From the NCBI GenBank assembly GCA_035555855.1, contig DATMGD010000023.1, forward strand, positions 1 to 59,052: a DNA stretch of 59,052 bases, read 5' to 3'. Position numbers and translations under genes: made by a program. This DNA is from Palsa-892 sp035555855. GTDB taxonomy: Bacteria > Pseudomonadota > Alphaproteobacteria > Rhizobiales > Xanthobacteraceae. This document shows, in pieces, positions 1 to 7,527 of this stretch. Position 1 is the first letter of the stretch. The number at the start of each line of letters is the position of its first letter. A model generated the notes under the pieces. The model saw nothing but the letters and a program-made list of their open reading frames with translations. It did no database searches and was not told the DNA's origin.

Positions 1-462
1 TTCTGCCCTTGAGGCATCGGGGCTAAGCTTAAAGGTGATCGGTCCCGCTTTCGACCTAAGATCAAACGGTAAATCTTCGTGTCGACCGTAAAATTCGTTC
101 ATTACCATTAGAATCGAAGCATCACTCAATGCGTGCAGCGCATAGCCAAGCTCAATGCCAACATTCGAATTAATGAGCTTTTTTGAGCCTTCATTTAAAT
201 CTGTCGAGATAAAGCCGACTGGCGTCACATCTGCAATGAACACTGCAGATTGTTCGATCTTCTTAAGAATAGTTTGTGCAAGCTCAGGGCTGCCCGCGAC
301 CCCCTGCCTATCATGATCAATATGTAAACTACCTCGAGATTCAGGCTCTAAAATATCGACATTGCCCTTTATCGCAGAAATAGCGGCGGAAATAGCATCT
401 CGCACAAAGTGTCGACCGATCTTGCCTAGAGTATCGGATTGCCAAGACCAAAAAACTTTCAT
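1..462 (-). CDS. TIR-like / nucleotide-hydrolase-fold protein, N-terminal part (cut by window edge)
   Basis: I translated this frame directly: it begins MKVFWSWQSDTLGKIG and stays open for 154 codons to the left edge, so only the N-terminus is present. A Shine-Dalgarno (TTGGAG) lies just upstream of the ATG. The opening SWQSD, the internal 'AVFIADVT' strand and the 'SNVGIELGYAL' segment with a conserved Glu resemble a family of accessory proteins with a TIR-like or deoxyribosyltransferase-like fold, often found in defence or mobile contexts. The stretch is clearly richer in A+T than the rest of the window, which suggests acquired DNA. The family assignment is from memory of the motif pattern; the C-terminal part is not visible. 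It is divergent from the Gre-like gene, 69 bp away. Confidence 0.7.
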   Translation of the reverse strand, partial: MKVFWSWQSDTLGKIGRHFVRDAISAAISAIKGNVDILEPESRGSLHIDHDRQGVAGSPELAQTILKKIEQSAVFIADVTPVGFISTDLNEGSKKLINSNVGIELGYALHALSDASILMVMNEFYGRHEDLPFDLRSKAGPITFKLSPDASRAE

Positions 463-531
463 GAATATCTCCAAGATCAAAGCGCGGGGATAAGCCTATA
501 CGCCTTCGCACCTGCCCTCTATCCTCCCCGC

Positions 532-1020
532 ATGTCCCAGGCCTTCGTCAAGGAAACCGACAACGTCCGCTCGGATGAGCTGCCCGATCGCGAGATCTCG
601 CCGCATCCGAATTACGTGACGGCCGAAGGCCTCGCGCTGATCGAGGCGCGCGTTGCCGAATTCCAGCGCGATTACGCCGAGGCGCAGGCAGCGGATGATC
701 GCGCTCGCCTCGCCAGGGCCGCGCGCGAACTGCGCTACTGGACGGCGCGCCGCCTCTCGGCCCAGCTCGTTCCTTCCGCGGAAGATGACGGGCGCATTCG
801 CTTCGGCAGCCGCGTGACGCTGCGCGGCGAAGGCGGCGAGCGCAGCTATCGCATCGTCGGCGAGGACGAGGCCGATCCCGCGCAGGGCTCCCTCTCCTAC
901 GTCTCGCCGCTCGCCCGCGCGCTGGTCGGCAAGGAGGAAGGCGACCGCGTGAAGATCGGCGCGGGCGATGCCGCCAAAGACACGGTCAAGGAATTCGAGA
1001 TCGTCCGCGTCCGCGCGTAA
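532..1020 (+). CDS. GreA/GreB-family transcription elongation factor-like protein
   Basis: This 162-residue protein has an N-terminal coiled-coil-like helical region (about residues 35-80, rich in Ala, Arg and Glu) and a C-terminal FKBP-like Gre domain ('IRFGSRVTLRGEGGERSYRIVGEDEADP' region, then 'SPLARALVGKEEGDRVKI'), the arrangement of Gre factors that bind the RNA polymerase secondary channel. The 'SPLARALVGKEEGD' segment is the most diagnostic. I chose the ATG at 532 because the Gre-like sequence begins there; the upstream in-frame extension overlaps the divergent AT-rich gene. It is one of the extra Gre paralogues common in rhizobia rather than clearly canonical greA. Confidence 0.8.
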   Translation: MSQAFVKETDNVRSDELPDREISPHPNYVTAEGLALIEARVAEFQRDYAEAQAADDRARLARAARELRYWTARRLSAQLVPSAEDDGRIRFGSRVTLRGEGGERSYRIVGEDEADPAQGSLSYVSPLARALVGKEEGDRVKIGAGDAAKDTVKEFEIVRVRA

Positions 1021-1136
1021 CGGTTCCTCTGTCTGCCGGCCAACGAAACATATTTCTTCATCGCTGGTCGCAACCTGTTGCAGCTCCGGGCATTAGCTTC
1101 CCATTGGGAAGGCGCGGAAACGCAAAAGGAGTTGTG

Positions 1137-1316
1137 ATGAAAAATCTCGTCAAGATCGCCGCAGCCGGTGCCCTGCTGATTGCTTCGGCGGGCGCGACCT
1201 TCGCGCAGCAGAGCGGCACGCACCGCGATAACTCCGCCAATCAGTCGACGGGCGGCAGCGGCAACCAGGTGCCGGACAGCCAGACCAAGAAGTCGCAGGG
1301 CGGCAACGGCGGCTGA
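1137..1316 (+). CDS. Small secreted protein, Asn/Gly/Ser-rich
   Basis: A 59-residue protein with a clear signal peptide (MKNLVKIAAAGALLIASAGATFA) and a mature part of about 36 residues rich in Ser, Gly, Asn and Gln. The ATG at 1137 follows an AAAAGGA ribosome-binding site, which fixes the start. No domain is recognised. It stands alone between the Gre-like gene and a convergent SRAP gene. Confidence 0.6.
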   Translation: MKNLVKIAAAGALLIASAGATFAQQSGTHRDNSANQSTGGSGNQVPDSQTKKSQGGNGG

Positions 1317-1353
1317 TCGCGGTAAGCAATCGTTACGTCAATTGATTGTGAGC

Positions 1354-1388
1354 GAAGCTCCGGCTGACTGCCGGGGCTTCCTTGCATT
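1354..1388. terminator. Bidirectional hairpin between convergent genes
   Basis: GAAGCTCCGGC and GCCGGGGCTTC pair around a TGACT loop (one G-T pair). The hairpin sits between the stop codons of the small secreted protein and the SRAP gene. The T-tract is short on both sides. Confidence 0.5.
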
Positions 1389-1398
1389 TGGCGGCGCA

Positions 1399-2094
1399 TC
1401 ACTGCGCCGGCGTTTCTTCTTCGGCTTCCTCGTCCATCAGCGCCGCATCGTCGTTGCGCACCGAATTGACCCGCGCGCCCACCTTCCACATCTTCATGAG
1501 CGAAGCCGGGAACGGCCGCAAAAGATCGTCCGCTTCCGGCGCATCGGAAAGCCAGCGCGCGCAATCCTCCGGCCGCAGGATGACCGGCATGCGCTCGTGA
1601 ATTTCGCGCATCAATTCGTTCGCCTCGCAAGTAATGATCGCGAAGGTGCGCTGCCATTCGCCTTCCGGCGTTTTCCAGTTTTCCCACAGCGCCGCCAGCC
1701 CGAACGGCGCGCCGCTTTTGAGCCCGATGGCGTAAGCCTGCTTTCGTTTCTCGCCGCTCGCGTGCCATTCGAAGAACGCATCGACCGGCACGATGCAGCG
1801 GCGTTTCGCATAGGCTTCGCGGAACATCGGCAGGCGCCGCACCGTCTCGGCGCGGGCATTGATGGGCTTCGGGCCGCCGCGCGTATCCTCCATCCATGAC
1901 GGGATGAGGCCCCAGCGCAGCGGCGATATCGAAACCTCGCCGCTCGCCGGGTTGCGGCGGATGACGAGAAGCTCCTGCCCCGGCGCGCCGTTATAGCGCG
2001 GCGGAATATTGCTTCCCTCGCCCGCACGCGGCTCCATCCCCTCGACGATGGAGAGCCCCGCGACGCCGCTCTTTTGCACGATCCGCCCGCACAT
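1399..2094 (-). CDS. SRAP-domain protein (SOS response-associated peptidase, YedK/HMCES family)
   Basis: The 231-residue protein begins MCGRIVQ, placing the catalytic Cys at position 2 after Met removal. This is the residue that forms a thiazolidine crosslink with abasic sites in single-stranded DNA. Other family landmarks follow in order: 'LRWGLIPSWM', 'INARAETV', 'PVDAFFEW' with the catalytic Glu, and 'IHERMPVIL' with the catalytic His. Length is typical. The protein shields AP sites in ssDNA and can act as an autoprotease. The gene is monocistronic and convergent with the preceding small gene. Confidence 0.93.
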   Translation of the reverse strand: MCGRIVQKSGVAGLSIVEGMEPRAGEGSNIPPRYNGAPGQELLVIRRNPASGEVSISPLRWGLIPSWMEDTRGGPKPINARAETVRRLPMFREAYAKRRCIVPVDAFFEWHASGEKRKQAYAIGLKSGAPFGLAALWENWKTPEGEWQRTFAIITCEANELMREIHERMPVILRPEDCARWLSDAPEADDLLRPFPASLMKMWKVGARVNSVRNDDAALMDEEAEEETPAQ

Positions 2095-2223
2095 GGCGGC
2101 AAGCTAGTCGAACGAATGCACGTTCGCTGCCGTACAGAGCGCACTGTCCACGGATTTCGGAACCATCCATGCCGTCGGCGATTACTTCTGCACAACGAGT
2201 TTTTGCAACGGAAGGAGCAGAGA

Positions 2224-2424
2224 ATGGACTGGAACCGTGTTGAGGGTAACTGGAAGCAGTTCAAGGGCGAGATCAAGAAACAGTGGGGCGCACTCACCGA
2301 TGACGATCTCACCGAGATCGATGGCAACCGCCAGAAACTCGAGGGCAAGCTGCAGGAACGCTACGGCAAGCAGCGCGACGAAATTCGCACTGAAATCGAT
2401 AGCTGGACTTCGCGCTTGAACTGA
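2224..2424 (+). CDS. CsbD-family stress protein
   Basis: A 66-residue highly charged protein (MDWNRVEGNWKQFKGEIKKQ...) matching the CsbD family: 'GNWKQFKGEIKKQWGALTDDDL' and 'GKLQERYGKQRDE'. The function is unknown; the family is induced by general stress. The ATG at 2224 follows GGAAGGAG. A strong terminator follows directly. A GGAAC lies upstream near 2167, but without a good CGTT partner. Confidence 0.92.
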   Translation: MDWNRVEGNWKQFKGEIKKQWGALTDDDLTEIDGNRQKLEGKLQERYGKQRDEIRTEIDSWTSRLN

Positions 2425-2434
2425 GTGCGTGCGG

Positions 2435-2466
2435 AGCCGCTCCCGAACATTCGGGAGCGGCTTTCG
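2435..2466 (+). terminator. Rho-independent terminator after csbD
   Basis: AGCCGCTCCCGAA pairs with TTCGGGAGCGGCT (13 bp) and is followed by TTTCGTTT. It separates csbD from the next gene's own promoter. Confidence 0.8.
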
Positions 2467-2484
2467 TTTGCGCGCACGAATAAC

Positions 2485-2509
2485 GGAACCCGCGGGCCGC
2501 GATTGCGTT
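2485..2509 (+). promoter_or_regulatory. EcfG-type general stress promoter (GGAAC-N16-CGTT)
   Basis: GGAAC at 2485-2489 and CGTT at 2506-2509 are separated by exactly 16 bases, the consensus for the alphaproteobacterial general-stress sigma factor EcfG. It lies between the csbD terminator and the start codon at 2533. Confidence 0.7.
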
Positions 2510-2532
2510 GCCTGTCAAAGGAGAAATTTCCA

Positions 2533-2952
2533 ATGCAGAACGGCAATGGCAGGCAGGACAAGCTCGACGAAGCGCTGGAAGATTCCTTCCCCGCTTCCGA
2601 TCCCGTTTCGATGACCCAGCCGAATGCGCGCCACGGTGCACCCAAACAGCACAGCCGGAGCGGCAAGCAGGTAGTCGAGGACACGCTGGAATCCGCCAAG
2701 GACACCGCCCGCACGATCAGGCGCGAAGTGGGCCGCCGCATCGAGCCCGATTACCTCTGGCTCGGCGGCGCTTTTATTCTCGGCTGCATGGTGGGCCTTG
2801 CCGCAAGCAACGTGCCTTCGGCCTTTGGCCGGCGCGGCTATGGCGAACGGCTGATGGACGAAGGCAGCCGCTTGCAGCGCCGCCTCTCGAAGCGCGCCGA
2901 AAATATGCACCTGCAAAAGAAGCTCTCGCAGCTGATCGGCCGGCTCAGCTAG
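2533..2952 (+). CDS. Single-pass membrane protein with DxALEDSFPASDP N-terminus
   Basis: A 139-residue protein. The N-terminus carries 'LDEALEDSFPASDPVS', a motif recurrent in small alphaproteobacterial stress proteins. A helical charged region follows, then one membrane segment (about residues 74-92, 'LWLGGAFILGCMVGLAA') and a basic C-terminal tail. The overall plan resembles DUF883/ElaB-like proteins, but I cannot assign a family. The start at 2533 is preceded by AAAGGAG and by an EcfG-type promoter. Its TAG stop overlaps the stop codon of the convergent DUF4239 gene in a shared CTAG. Confidence 0.75.
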   Translation: MQNGNGRQDKLDEALEDSFPASDPVSMTQPNARHGAPKQHSRSGKQVVEDTLESAKDTARTIRREVGRRIEPDYLWLGGAFILGCMVGLAASNVPSAFGRRGYGERLMDEGSRLQRRLSKRAENMHLQKKLSQLIGRLS

Positions 2953-3746
2953 CGGCTAGGGCTGGTCGCCGGCAAGGCGCGGAAATCTTCCATCACCGTG
3001 ACGAGCGGTTCGGAGGAAACCCGCACCGAGCCGGAGAACGGGTGATCGAAGGCGACGACGATCAATAGCCCGCAGAACAACAGCACCGCGAGAACCGCGG
3101 TCATCATTGCTTGCGCGCGAATATTGCGGCTGCCGAAAAACAGCGTGAAGCCAAGCGTGCCGAGCGCGCCGATGATGAGCGTAGCCCACAGCACGGCCGG
3201 CACGACGCCGGTAGAGGCAAAGAGCCGCGCCCGGCGCAACTGGGTCACGCGATCCAGCAGCCGCAACAACTCGCTATAAGTCACGACATCGCCCGGCGCC
3301 GTCACGTTGATGTCGAGGAATTCGGCGTAAAGCCTGTCGAGCGCAACCTTCGCTTCGCTGCTCGCTGCGCCCCCGGCCATCGCCGCAAACTCGTGCTCGA
3401 CGACGGCGCGAAGATAACCGTTCAGCGCGCCGCGCAGATGCTGGCCGTGGTCGCCGGGCAGATCGCTGGAGATCCGATAGATCGTCGCCGCAGCGGCCGC
3501 TTCCTGCGAGACGACATTGTCGGCATCGTTGAACTTCTGCCACACGACGATGACGACGAAAGCGAGCAGCACCGCGTAGAGCACACTGACGGTCGAAAAC
3601 TTGAAACCGGCGACTTCGTTGTTGATCTTGAGCCGCTCCAAGCCCACGAACCGCCGCACGACGAACGGCCCCATGACGGCAAGAATCGTCGGCACGCCGA
3701 CGATCAGGATCGCGGCTTGCCAGGTCGGCAGCATCGTCAGAAACAT
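2949..3746 (-). CDS. DUF4239-family membrane protein
   Basis: About 265 residues with two N-terminal membrane helices (around 'AAILIVGVPTILAVMGPFVV' and 'VSVLYAVLLAFVVIVVW') and two C-terminal ones ('VVPAVLWATLIIGALGTLGFTLFF', 'AMMTAVLAVLLFCGLLIVVAF'), separated by a soluble helical region containing 'QEAAAAATIYRIS'. This is the DUF4239 pattern; its function is unknown. I prefer the ATG at 3746, preceded by GGGGG, over a TTG six codons upstream whose ribosome-binding site is too close. Confidence 0.8.
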   Translation of the reverse strand: MFLTMLPTWQAAILIVGVPTILAVMGPFVVRRFVGLERLKINNEVAGFKFSTVSVLYAVLLAFVVIVVWQKFNDADNVVSQEAAAAATIYRISSDLPGDHGQHLRGALNGYLRAVVEHEFAAMAGGAASSEAKVALDRLYAEFLDINVTAPGDVVTYSELLRLLDRVTQLRRARLFASTGVVPAVLWATLIIGALGTLGFTLFFGSRNIRAQAMMTAVLAVLLFCGLLIVVAFDHPFSGSVRVSSEPLVTVMEDFRALPATSPSR

Positions 3747-3929
3747 GGACAGCCCCCGCTGCAACTCTCCTATGGATAGCGCAGGACGCGCTTTCGCAAA
3801 AGCTGCGCCATACCGGCGGCTTTGGGCCGATGACGCCGGCGAGCACGATAAAAATTTAACGACAAAAACTTCATGCGATTCGCAGCCCGGTTCCGCGCAA
3901 GGTTCCCGGTTCCTGCAAAAAATATTCGC

Positions 3930-3954
3930 GGAACGCCGCGTGAGTTCCCGCGTT
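3930..3954 (+). promoter_or_regulatory. EcfG-type general stress promoter (GGAAC-N16-CGTT)
   Basis: GGAAC at 3930-3934 and CGTT at 3951-3954 are 16 bases apart. The site lies 78 bp upstream of the DUF1236/glycine-zipper gene at 4032. Confidence 0.7.
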
Positions 3955-4031
3955 TTCCTGAAGCGGGGAAATACAAGCCTTGCATGTCAACGCAATCCAT
4001 TTCGATAAACCGATCCAAAGGAGACGCTTCC

Positions 4032-4436
4032 ATGAAGAAACTTGCATTTCTGCTCGGTGCCGCGGCACTTGCCGCCACGCCGATTGCGGCGAATGCCCAG
4101 TCCGATACGGCCGTTGGCGCCGGTACCGGAGCTGTCACCGGCGCGATCGTCGGTGGACCCGTTGGTGCCGCGGTCGGCGCGGGTGTCGGTGCGATTGCCG
4201 GCGGCATCTCGGACGCCAATCGTCCGAAGTTCAACGAGTACGTCGTTCACGAACGTCCGCGTTCGTACCGCTATGAGGGCGACGTGCGCGTCGGTGTCGT
4301 GCTGCCGCGCGACCGCGTGACCTATTACGAAGTGCCGCGCGAATACGGCGTCACGAAGTATCGCTACACGGTGGTCAACGACCGCACCGTGCTGGTCGAT
4401 CCGAACTCCGGCCGCGTCGTCCAGATCATCAACTAA
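4032..4436 (+). CDS. Secreted glycine-zipper DUF1236-type protein
   Basis: A 134-residue protein with a signal peptide ending at ANAQ (about residue 23), a glycine-zipper stretch (about residues 28-58, repeated GAxxGAxVGG) and a C-terminal domain with 'YEVPREYGVTKYRYTVVNDRTVLVDPNSGRVVQII' typical of DUF1236 proteins of rhizobia. The glycine zipper suggests membrane association or oligomerisation; the role is unknown. The start follows AAAGGAG and an EcfG-type promoter, so induction under general stress is likely. A rho-independent terminator follows. Confidence 0.85.
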   Translation: MKKLAFLLGAAALAATPIAANAQSDTAVGAGTGAVTGAIVGGPVGAAVGAGVGAIAGGISDANRPKFNEYVVHERPRSYRYEGDVRVGVVLPRDRVTYYEVPREYGVTKYRYTVVNDRTVLVDPNSGRVVQIIN

Positions 4437-4457
4437 CTAACGAACGATGCGAAACTG

Positions 4458-4486
4458 AGCCCCGCCCCTCCGGGCGGGGCTTTTTC
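4458..4486 (+). terminator. Rho-independent terminator
   Basis: AGCCCCGCCC pairs with GGGCGGGGCT around CTCC and is followed by TTTTTC. It ends the DUF1236 transcript. Confidence 0.88.
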
Positions 4487-4521
4487 TTGCGGCACGGCCG
4501 AAAGCTATCTATGCTCGATCC

Positions 4522-4869
4522 ATGGGGCTTTGCCGGTTGCGCGCATTCGTTCTTTGTGTCGCGGTTGCCTTCGCGGGCAGCGGATTTGTCCGCGCCGCCA
4601 CGGCCGGACAGCCGTGCCTCAACCATTCGGCGGCCGCTTCTGCGCATGAAGGCCACGGCGCGGATCATCACCCCGACAGCAGCAAACATACAAAAGACGC
4701 GAATATGAAATGCTGCGGCATTTGTATTTCCGCTTCCGCCGCAATCCTGCCTGCGCAAGACGAGACGGGCAAAATCCGCGCTGCGCGGATTGATTACCCA
4801 AGCAAGCCTGTGCACCTGACCGGCCGCTCGGTCGCTCTCGACCCCGGCATACCAAAACGCTGTTCCTGA
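4522..4869 (+). CDS. Small secreted Cys/His-rich protein, copper-linked (DUF2946-like)
   Basis: A 115-residue protein with an N-terminal signal peptide, a His-rich middle (HEGHGADHHPDSSKH), a 'KCCGICISA' cysteine cluster and the C-terminal 'VALDPGIPKRCS' found in small exported proteins beside copper-handling genes. Metal binding is inferred from residue content. It lies 83 bp upstream of a His-rich outer-membrane protein gene on the same strand, so the two are probably one transcript. No good ribosome-binding site precedes the ATG, so the start is uncertain. Confidence 0.65.
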   Translation: MGLCRLRAFVLCVAVAFAGSGFVRAATAGQPCLNHSAAASAHEGHGADHHPDSSKHTKDANMKCCGICISASAAILPAQDETGKIRAARIDYPSKPVHLTGRSVALDPGIPKRCS

Positions 4870-4952
4870 TCCGCGGCGAACCGCGGCACACCGGATTGCA
4901 TACGCGCCGTGAAAGCGGCGCGCGAACGGCTCATTCAGTTCTGGGGAACAAC

Positions 4953-6458
4953 ATGCTCCGCCACAATAATTCCGCGCGCGTCTGCGGGCTGCGTGTGATT
5001 TTTGCGTCTTTCTTTCTCAGCGCCGCCAGCATCGCGCATGCAGACGACAAGAAAGATATCGACCACTCCCGGATGCACGGGATGGATCACTCACCCACGA
5101 AGGAAACGGATCATTCCCGGCACGAAAAGCCCAAAGAAAATAACACAGAGGAGAAAAGCGCGAAGGCCGCAAAGCCAAAGAGCAAGAAATCCAATATCGG
5201 CTCTCATGCCAAACATGCCGGCCACGGCGAGACGAAACGCCAAAGCACCGACCATTCGGCCCATGCCGGCACGAACATGCAGCACGATATGACGGGCTTC
5301 TTCGGCCCCTATTCGATCACCCGCGAAGGCTCGGGCACGAGTTGGCTTCCCGACGCGACGCCGCATGAAGGCATCCACACCAGCCTGAACGGCTGGATGT
5401 TCATGACGCACGCGCTCGTCAACGGCGTCTACGACAGCCAGGGCGGCCCGCGCGGCGGCGACAAGTTCTTCGTCCCCGGCATGTTCATGGGCATGGCGCA
5501 AAAAGAGATCGACGACAGAAACACCATCGGCTTTCGCGCGATGCTCTCCCCCGATCCGTTGATGGGCCCGCGCGGCTACCCGCTTCTGCTCGCGACCGGC
5601 GAGACGGCGGACGGCAAATCGCATCTCGTCGATCGCCAGCACCCGCACGACCTGTTCATGGAATTATCCACGACCTACAGCTACAAGCTCTCGCCGAATT
5701 CGAGCTTCTTCGTGTATGCGGGCCTCCCCGGCGAACCCGCGCTTGGCCCGTCCGCTTTCATGCATCGCACGAGCGGCATGGATATCCCCGAAGCGCCGAT
5801 CACCCATCACTGGCTCGACAGCACGCACATCACCTTCGGCGTCGTCACCGCGGGTGTCGTGCTGGACAACGTCAAGCTCGAGGCCTCCGCCTTCAAGGGC
5901 CGCGAGCCCGATCAGCACCGCTACGATATCGAGGCGCCAAAGCTCGACAGCTACTCTGCGCGCGCCACCTGGAACCCGACGAAAGAACTTTCGATGCAGG
6001 TATCCTGGGGGCATATCACCTCGCCCGAGAGCCTTAGTCCGGGCATGGATGAGAACCGGCTAACGGCCTCCGCGACCTACACCACGAAATTCGCCGGCGA
6101 GAATATCTGGAGCACGACCTTCGCCTGGGGGCGGAAAATGCTGCAACCCGGCCCGACGCTCGACGGCTTTCTGCTCGAAAGCGAGGTCATCCTGAAAAAC
6201 AACTGGACCTTCTTCGCCCGGGCCGAGCGTGTGAAGGAAAACGAACTCCTCCACGACATCCCGGTCTTCACGACGGCCCCGTCCTTCTATGTCAGCAAGG
6301 TGTCGGTAGGCGGTATTTACGATTGGCAGATCGCCGAGCATCTCAAATTCGGCCTCGGCGCGCTGGTCAGCAAATACGGCATCCCCGATGTGGCAAGGCC
6401 GTATTACGGAAGCGACCCGACGAGCTACATGGTCTTCTTCCGCCTGAAGGTGTCATGA
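4953..6458 (+). CDS. Predicted outer-membrane beta-barrel protein with His-rich N-terminus (copper-linked)
   Basis: A 501-residue protein. A signal peptide ends near HADDKK. A His/Met/Lys-rich linker follows (HSRMHGMDHSP, DHSAHAGTNMQHDM) and then a long region of alternating strands with many aromatic residues, ending in an outer-membrane-like C-terminus (SYMVFFRLKVS). The metal-binding repeats and the neighbouring Cys/His protein suggest copper handling at the outer membrane, but I cannot name an established family. I chose the ATG at 4953 because it has a GGGGA box and leads directly into the signal peptide. Confidence 0.72.
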   Translation: MLRHNNSARVCGLRVIFASFFLSAASIAHADDKKDIDHSRMHGMDHSPTKETDHSRHEKPKENNTEEKSAKAAKPKSKKSNIGSHAKHAGHGETKRQSTDHSAHAGTNMQHDMTGFFGPYSITREGSGTSWLPDATPHEGIHTSLNGWMFMTHALVNGVYDSQGGPRGGDKFFVPGMFMGMAQKEIDDRNTIGFRAMLSPDPLMGPRGYPLLLATGETADGKSHLVDRQHPHDLFMELSTTYSYKLSPNSSFFVYAGLPGEPALGPSAFMHRTSGMDIPEAPITHHWLDSTHITFGVVTAGVVLDNVKLEASAFKGREPDQHRYDIEAPKLDSYSARATWNPTKELSMQVSWGHITSPESLSPGMDENRLTASATYTTKFAGENIWSTTFAWGRKMLQPGPTLDGFLLESEVILKNNWTFFARAERVKENELLHDIPVFTTAPSFYVSKVSVGGIYDWQIAEHLKFGLGALVSKYGIPDVARPYYGSDPTSYMVFFRLKVS

Positions 6459-6520
6459 CCCCCGCGAGTACTCCGTGAGTACCGGCAAGCACTTGCCGGG
6501 TACTTGTCCGAATTGATAAA

Positions 6521-6550
6521 TGCCCCGCCGCCGCGCAGCGGGGCACCTTT
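6521..6550 (+). terminator. Hairpin downstream of the outer-membrane protein gene
   Basis: TGCCCCGC and GCGGGGCA pair around a 9-base loop and are followed by CCTTTCCC. A second inverted repeat (GTACCGGCAAG and CTTGCCGGGTAC) precedes it at about 6478-6505. Confidence 0.5.
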
Positions 6551-6668
6551 CCCGCTTGCCGGTATTTCGATGCAGGAAGCGCCGTCTGCCTCCTTTACGC
6601 CGCCATATTCCCTGCCCTAGCCTCCCGTTCCTCGCCGGCGATTCCGCCGGGCATAGGGAGAGACCTCG

Positions 6669-6899
6669 ATGAAAGCCATCCTGCTCGCTGCTGCGTTTGT
6701 CTTTGCCGCCAGCGCGGCGCAAGCCGAATCCTGCGCGGCCAGCTCCGCCAAGCTCTCGGGCGCCGCGAAGACCAGCCACATGAAGAAGTGCGAGAACGAC
6801 GCCAAGGCCGCTTGCGACAAGCAGGCCGCCGACAAGAAGCTCTCCGGCGCCGCAAAGAACTCCTTCACCAAGAAGTGCGTCACCGACACTGTCGGCTGA
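6669..6899 (+). CDS. PsiF-repeat secreted protein
   Basis: A 76-residue protein with a signal peptide (cleavage after AAQAES or nearby) and two PsiF repeats, 'KLSGAAKTSHMKKC' and 'KLSGAAKNSFTKKC', each ending in Cys. PsiF was named for phosphate-starvation induction in E. coli; the molecular role is unknown. The start follows GGGAGAGA. A strong bidirectional terminator separates it from the cold shock gene. Confidence 0.87.
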   Translation: MKAILLAAAFVFAASAAQAESCAASSAKLSGAAKTSHMKKCENDAKAACDKQAADKKLSGAAKNSFTKKCVTDTVG

Positions 6900-6919
6900 T
6901 CCGGAATTTTTGCCCATTA

Positions 6920-6951
6920 AAAAACCCGGCGTCGCGAGACGCCGGGTTTTT
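6920..6951. terminator. Bidirectional rho-independent terminator
   Basis: AAAAACCCGGCGTC pairs perfectly with GACGCCGGGTTTTT around GCGA. It serves the psiF-like gene and the convergent cold shock gene. Confidence 0.9.
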
Positions 6952-6984
6952 CATTTTGGAAGAGCAGAACTCTTCCGCGATTTT

Positions 6985-7188
6985 TTAAGCCGACTTCAAA
7001 TTCGCTGCCGCCGTCTTGCCGCGCTCGGTGACGATTTCGAAGGACACCTTCTGACCTTCGTTGAGCGTGTGCATACCGGAACGCTCAACGGCCGAAACGT
7101 GCACGAACACGTCCTTGCCGCCGTCTTCCGGCTGGATAAATCCGTAGCCCTTCTGGGTGTTGAAGAACTTCACGGTCCCTACAGGCAT
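6985..7188 (-). CDS. cspA: Cold shock protein (CspA family)
   Basis: A 67-residue single CSD protein (MPVGTVKFFNTQKGYGFIQPE...). RNP1 (KGYGFIQP) and RNP2 (VFVHVSAV) are intact, so it should bind single-stranded RNA and act as an RNA chaperone. Length is standard. Upstream lie a plausible sigma70 promoter and a leader of about 135 nt, the kind of long 5' UTR common in csp genes, plus a CRP-type palindrome. Rhizobia have several csp paralogues, so the symbol denotes the family only. Confidence 0.95.
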   Translation of the reverse strand: MPVGTVKFFNTQKGYGFIQPEDGGKDVFVHVSAVERSGMHTLNEGQKVSFEIVTERGKTAAANLKSA

Positions 7189-7329
7189 CTTAGTCTTCCT
7201 CGTTTCCTGTTAATCGTCCGTCCGACGGGCATCGCCGGAACGGGCGCATCCGTTTTTGGAGTTGTCTTGATCGCGGGCCAAAAGCCGGAGTCAGAAAACA
7301 AGCCGCCGAAAACCGATCTCGCAGGCGCG

Positions 7330-7358
7330 AATAGACCTAAATCTATGAAAACGGTCAA
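7330..7358 (-). promoter_or_regulatory. Predicted sigma70-type promoter of the cold shock gene
   Basis: On the minus strand TTGACC (7358-7353) and TCTATT (7335-7330) are 17 bases apart, putting transcription start near 7323 and giving the csp mRNA a leader of about 135 nt. Confidence 0.5.
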
Positions 7359-7375
7359 GCTGAACCCGCCTGCAA

Positions 7376-7391
7376 TGTGATGCCCATCACA
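7376..7391. promoter_or_regulatory. CRP/FNR-type operator TGTGA-N6-TCACA
   Basis: TGTGATGCCCATCACA has perfect TGTGA/TCACA arms. Its centre is about 60 bp upstream of the predicted csp start, the position of class I CRP activators. The rest of the 7189-7527 gap between csp and cckA holds no gene that I can see. Confidence 0.5.
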
Positions 7392-7527
7392 CCGCATCGT
7401 TCATTTAAAGCTATTCCAAGGGGCGATTAGTCCAGATTGGGTAAAGGATACTCCCGGAATGCTAAAAGAATGAGCGTGTTCCGCGGGGCAAAATTTAAGA
7501 TAGTTGCAGGCATACAGAATACGAAGC

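Noticed and set aside
2165..2195. EcfG promoter upstream of csbD
   Set aside because: GGAAC is present, but the base quartet 16 bases later is GATT rather than CGTT.
6478..6505. GTACCGGCAAG/CTTGCCGGGTAC palindrome
   Set aside because: It looks partly like the FlbD-like motif but sits downstream of a gene next to a terminator, so it is more likely part of transcript ending.
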